NCBI RefSeq assembly: GCF_000003605.2
Contig: NW_003108083.1
Coordinates: 539,832 to 603,831 of the forward strand
Reading direction: 5' to 3'
Length of the DNA stretch: 64,000 bases
Source of the DNA: Saccoglossus kowalevskii
Lineage: Eukaryota; Hemichordata; Enteropneusta; Harrimaniidae
Below, piece by piece: positions 58,736-64,000 of the stretch (positions within the stretch are counted from its first letter, which is position 1; each line of letters opens with the position of its first letter). Under the pieces are notes generated by a model. The model ran no database searches. It was not told the origin of the DNA and was given only the letters and a program-made list of their open reading frames with translations. Both the position numbers and the translations under genes were made by a program.

Positions 58736-61700
58736 GCACACATAGAAATCAAATAGTTTTTTTGTAATTTTAAAATTGAATTTAACTTTTCTCTACCATT
58801 TTCCAAAACAATAGTTTCCTTATCAGCGTGAAATTCATCGACTTAAAATGCATATCAAATAAAATATCTTTTAGCGACAATAAAGTATAGTTAGACAATT
58901 CTTCAATATGCCAAAGTACCTTTTGACCACTGAGAATCGATAAATTGCAAAGAGAAACAAACAAATAAAGACTTCTCAGTACATATTACGAAATTTTCGT
59001 AGAGAGTATAACGTTATAAAAGAAAGCAGGTCAATTTACTGCCCCCATTCCAAAACTGAAGCCAAACTAATGAAACATGTATTTGCCTTGAAACAATGTA
59101 GTCATTTTGTGATTTGTTCATTGCTAAGCTTTCTTTGATACTATCTAGAGACACAATAGTTGTTCGGGAATATGTTTGTGTATAGCATTAATGGCACCGC
59201 CAGGATTGTTTGCATTCTGCCTATTCCCGAACGAAGATTGCCGACCCAATGATGCGAAATGCCAAGGGCATAAACCGAAGATATACAGGGCGGTTTGTCG
59301 ACAGGTTTTAAATCCTTTAATCTGAATAGCGTATTCTCATGCCTTCAAAGACTGAGACATACCCAGGAATAGATATATTATATATACATATATATCAAAC
59401 CGGAGTGAGTATCATCTGTCAATGTACGTGGTTAAGTAACACGAGATCGCTATGACTCAATATTCAACCGTTAGTAAAAAAACAAAAGCTGTCACAAATT
59501 GAACAAATCTTTTCGCGAATATTCTTCATATAGGTTAAATATAATTAAAAATATGAGCCTAATTTCATTTCAAGATTGAACTCAGAAAGCCACTTTATCG
59601 GATTTGTATAACCAGAGTTTGTGCAAATAAAACTACACTTGTATGTGAGTTATCCATCTTGCCAGTCATGTGCAGCTTTACTGGTCAACGCTTATCTGAT
59701 CACTAAGACTAATGACTGCAAGGTGTATGTGACGTAATCGCCGTAAAACTATAGCAACGCTTTAACCTATCGCAAGGGAAATGACACTAACAAACGTTAT
59801 CCATACATGATATTTTAATCTCAACATTGGTAATATCAGCTGCAACACCGCAACCATCAAATGTATCCTTTCAACTGCACTTTCAGCTTACGCGTAATTC
59901 AGGGACATGACGTCCCCTGAGCGAACAGTAAAAGCAATCCCCGGTGCCCTTGTTCGAGATCTTCTTTGAACCTTGCAATCGAGATACACTGCATGACTCA
60001 TTTTTCGAATAAAATGCGTTGATTAATTTATGGACGTCACTTTCAATAATTTTAATTTTTGAGATTGATAAGAACACAATTAGGCGCCGCGGTTCCCCGT
60101 GCGGACGCGGCGTCATTGCGTAAATGAAAGGCAAGACAAAAACAGAATGGAAACCCATCTGGCACAAAAAAATATTTCATAGGGTCGACATTTATTGCTT
60201 TCGTTACGGTAAGATTGTTACCTACGACATGCCTTATTAAATACGGACGAGCGGTTTTAAAATTTGGACGTACGGATCTCTTGATTACATCCTAACGATC
60301 GACTTTGATGATTTCCGCCGCACTCCGCGGAAATCAGTTACTGTAAGAGTGACTTGCACCGTCTTAAATTTGAAATTAAATTTTAGATAACTTCAACCTT
60401 GAAATGATGACAAAATATAACAGTTCTGTAAGCTAGAACACACGCACTGAATTAATCATCATATTAACATTATTAACATTTTAATTCCGAATTAGAAATG
60501 TATCCAACTATGAAATTAACAATCTTTATTCTTTGGCTTACATATGTATTGTTCTTGAAATAAAAGTAACTTTCAATATAAAATAAAACAAGTTAAGCAT
60601 TGATTTACGCAAACAAAATTGTGTTTGTTTGGGCGATGGGTTTTCGTAACGATATGGACTGCCGTACAGAACGCCAGCGTCAGTGTGAAGTTACGGCCTC
60701 TATTTCTATATGTCACGAAGAAACGCGTAGCGCACTAGAAAGTTTTGTCGTTTATTTCTGTCTGTCTGACTGGCTGGCTTTCTTCAGTTATTTCTTGCTG
60801 TTAGCGTAATTTATTTCAATACTTAACAGACACCCTCATTTTAGTCTTAACGCAAACGGTTAAGAGATTGAAAACATGACACATGACGCGCTGGGATGAC
60901 GTCAACAACACGCAGCATTGTTTATGTGTTAGAAAAAGTTTAGTTTCAGATAAACCCCATAATATATACTTTTAAAGAAAAAAATATTCTCCCTCCGTCA
61001 CTTTTTAAAATTGTTGAAATAATAATAACATAACAAACTACACCATCAGTCACGATATACATTTTTTAAACTCTCCGTCACCAGTCTACAATGTTACGTA
61101 ATATTCCTACAATAGGAACCTATGGTAAAAAGCGTTCTATTATTGGCAAACTGGCCGCCATTCAGTAAATTACAAACATTACTGGCTCAGAAAAAGTGCT
61201 AGTGACCTATTACATATATTCTTACATTCAACTGGCATAGAATAGAGTCAATTCAGGGTATTTTCATTCATGGGTAGGCTTCTAGGCTTGAACACTGCAA
61301 CTAGGAATGTAATGAACATACCTCGACATTGTCACAAATCATTTGTGATATCCACAACAAATCGATCCTTGAAATGACTGCTATTCTAGTACGTAATTTG
61401 GCGTATACGTCACATATTACACAAAAAGTAATAAGTTCTATAACAGGGAGTGGCCATGGAGATGGATTATTGATAAATCCGATTTCCAAAACACAGTTTA
61501 TGGGTCCGGAAGCGTACGTCAGTGCGTGACGATCCAGAAGCCCATTTAAGACCTTGCTATAAAGTATTCAAAGAAGAAATCAATGAAAAAAGTAGTTGTC
61601 AGATTCGTGTCGAGCAAATGTTCAAGTTGTTATGCACCACAAACTAGGTCGAACAACCATGTTACCATAATATTGTGGGTTTAACGTAAATTTGCACTAC

Positions 61701-63714
61701 CTAACGGGAAATGATGAGTTACTGGAGTACTTGTTTGTATCTAATAAGACATACGATTTTATATCGAATATTAGTGATCATCATAATTAGACGATCTATA
61801 CTCGAGGATATAACTTGAATGTGTGTAGCTTGTGGTAAGTAGTATGCACGCCATTGAGTGTATCGGTCGTATTAGCTTGGTCATTTTGATATTGAACAAA
61901 CTTCACAAAGACGCTCCACACTTTGATATGATGTCAATGACAGGCGATTTGACGAGGATTTTATTACTTTATTCACATTTGACAATGGATGGTTTGCTAC
62001 TTATGCCTGAGCACTAACGATAGGCTGAGTGACAGGAAGCCCCAGTGACACAACAGTTAACACAACTATTTAATATCAAGCATACCTACGGCGTGCGTAA
62101 TGGCATTACCACTGTTGCCTACAGCAGTTGACCTAACGTGCTCCCGCCCTGTCCCCTCGCCAGTGGACTGGTTTTCACGTGTGGTAAATAGATCATTATC
62201 TGTTTGATTACGTCAGCAGGCTCGTTCGGAAATTTAGTTCACGATGCGTACTAACAACAGCTAGCGACGATGTGTTTCTTTTAGGATTTCACCGCACTTT
62301 GTCACACCTATACTCGCCGAATCGTGTTGTGTTAAATATACATTTGACGCACAGTTTCAAGGACTATATAGCACGCATACGAACGAAGATGAATAAAATG
62401 AGAATTTGATGACAAACTCTGACGTAAAATACTACATGGCATTAAAACCCGTGTATTTGCATATTCATTACAATCCTTTTTCGCGATTGCGTCCATTCAC
62501 TAATAATGTAAAATACTAATTATTATGACGTGGAAAGATAGTGTACGGGACACGTTAGTAACACGCATGTCATGGTGCATGGTCTTTTTCATAGCTAGTT
62601 GTTATGACTAAAGCAAATAGAAATCCATTTGCTACAACACCATGTTATTTGCAGTTAAATATATAATATGAAGAGTTGCGATTGTTTTTTATGCGCTTCT
62701 AGTTTTCACAAGCCGGTAACCATGGATTCTGCTACTTGTTGGCGTACTCGAATTGTGTAGCTTCGTGTTATCACGTGATTCTACAACATATCACTGGATT
62801 TTAAAACCATCGCCATCTGACTGACTTCTCGTGAAATGACAGACACGATAAAGTGAATATTGGACGCTGAGTTGCAATAGAAATGTCAAATCAGGACACG
62901 ACTACATTTTCAAATATGAATCCTGTAATGGCACTTTGCGTGGTTTGTTGATTTCAACGGCATGTGATTCGAGAACCGCGTTGAGTTGAGCTGAGCGCTG
63001 ATATTAATTTCTTGTTCAAAATAAATTAAATTGCAACGGTTAAGTGTTCTACAATTAAAATATACTCATATATGTTTGGTTATTTATTGTTATTTGCTAC
63101 TAAAACGGTAATATCCAAAATTACAGTAGTACGATGAATTTAATGCTAAAATGGCCGACTTAAAATTGCAATTGTATTTAAATCAAATTCAAATTTGTTT
63201 TCATATCCTTCCCGACCGATAAAATTTATGTAATCTAACCTTTCCATCGCGAGCACTGTTAAAAGGTTTCTAAAACGGTGTAATTATTGCCTTTCACTAC
63301 ATTTCTCTTTGCAATTTACAATTACACAGTCTCTAGTATTTTCATGAAATTTCCGGATCAGTGAAACACGCTGGTGAAAACAAAACACACTTTGGTTTTG
63401 TAACGAATGGCGATCAACAACATCAAAGGTAATTTAAAAGAATGTTGGTTTCTAGAGCTAACGAGAAAAGATTTTTTTATAATCAAAAATTCATTTTTCT
63501 TGAAGAATGTGTTCAATGGAAAATAGTTTTAATTTTCCCCCTCGTTATGCGTCAAAATGGAGGCCAATTGTATGCACAATTAGATGCTCTAATTTCGAAT
63601 CGATGCAAGGTTGAGTATTTTGAATTAAATTGTTTTCAGTTTAGTATTTATGTCAAATAAACTTGAAAGCATTAATCACAATCGGTGTCTGTCAATGAGA
63701 ATTGTGTCTATTGG
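58736..63714. other. Non-coding stretch, nothing firmly recognised
   Basis: No exon matching the missing mGluR start was found. A perfect 9-bp hairpin stem GATTTCCGC/GCGGAAATC lies near 60308-60334. A minus-strand ORF (59883-60167) begins with a hydrophobic stretch and ends at a GTAAGC, but has no other support. Confidence 0.4.
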
Positions 63715-64000
63715 CGATCCGCTCCGCTAGGATTGCCCTTATAATCACTTTTGTCGTTTTGTGTGTGTGTGTGTCTGTGTGTGTACATTTCCAGTGTTCC
63801 AGTGTTCACGTATTATTTCTTCTGTGACTTTTTTGGCTTGGCCGATTTCATTCAAACTTGGCAGGTAGGTCACACCTTAACCCTAGTTATAAGGAAAAAT
63901 CTGAAATTTTTTTTTGGACCACCGTTGCCATAGCAACAGCCAAAAAACTGATTTTTGGATAGCTTCGCGCCAAATGTATCTCCTCCTACAAATTTGGGAT
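63715..64000. repeat. Interspersed repeat running off the window
   Basis: A GT-rich run (63760-63785) is followed by TTTGGCTTGGCCGATTTCATTCAAACTTGGCAGGTAGGTCAC, GGACCACCGTTGCCATAGCAAC and CAAATTTGGGAT. The layout (GT or GTCC run, then a TTCAAACTTGG phrase) resembles 4916-5640 and the phrases at 8732-9210. Confidence 0.55.

Noticed and set aside
59883-60167. Minus-strand ORF with hydrophobic start MGFHSVFVLPFIYA and a GTAAGC near its end
   Set aside because: Considered as the missing mGluR first exon, but the protein lacks the expected ligand-domain words and the donor phase does not fit the phase-1 start of 56527-56744.
1-64000. CRISPR arrays, bacterial operons, rRNA genes
   Set aside because: The window is animal DNA with spliced genes; no direct-repeat and spacer array or rRNA signature was seen. 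The 30-bp minisatellite has no spacers.

Overview
The window looks like a draft-assembly scaffold from an invertebrate animal: split genes with GT/AG introns, AT-rich non-coding DNA, many short transposon remnants and two runs of N (8085-8731 and 40284-40657). The gene set (class A and class C GPCRs, a cationic amino acid transporter, an osteoprotegerin-like TNF receptor) would suit an invertebrate deuterostome such as a hemichordate or cephalochordate. That placement is a guess from gene content, not a proof.

Layout. (1) 3465-7546, plus: a complete two-exon rhodopsin-family GPCR of 341 residues with NRF in place of DRY. Its 3 kb intron holds a long diverged repeat and a LINE remnant. (2) 14568-25782, minus: a complete 11-exon SLC7A/CAT-type cationic amino acid transporter of 622 residues. 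All splice phases agree. Two ends of this gene are touched by mobile DNA: a TTAA-flanked MITE starts 7 bases inside the intron after exon 3, and an inverted repeat of about 105 bp lies just past the stop codon. (3) 25.8-38.1 kb: no gene recognised, many MITEs, one LINE 3' end. (4) 38304-43593, plus: a secreted TNF-receptor family protein that resembles osteoprotegerin in its cysteine-rich domains but ends in a strongly basic tail. A CRE, CCAAT and palindromic kappaB cluster lies just upstream of its likely signal-peptide exon. The first cysteine-rich exon probably fell into the N gap. (5) 51181-56744, minus: four consecutive exons of a metabotropic glutamate receptor, covering most of the ligand-binding domain, the nine-cysteine domain and all seven membrane segments. 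The first exon and the cytoplasmic tail were not found. (6) 57315-58735: a 30-bp minisatellite that stays open in several reading frames and creates long spurious ORFs.

The genes do not form an operon or an obvious pathway. They are four separate animal genes for membrane or extracellular signalling and transport. The repeats are the other major content: TTAA-flanked MITEs in three related subfamilies, an hAT-type MITE with 8-bp target duplications, a TACTGTA-ended MITE family, LINE fragments, a tRNA-like SINE and several foldback or palindromic elements. All similarity statements come from reading translations by eye. No database search was run.
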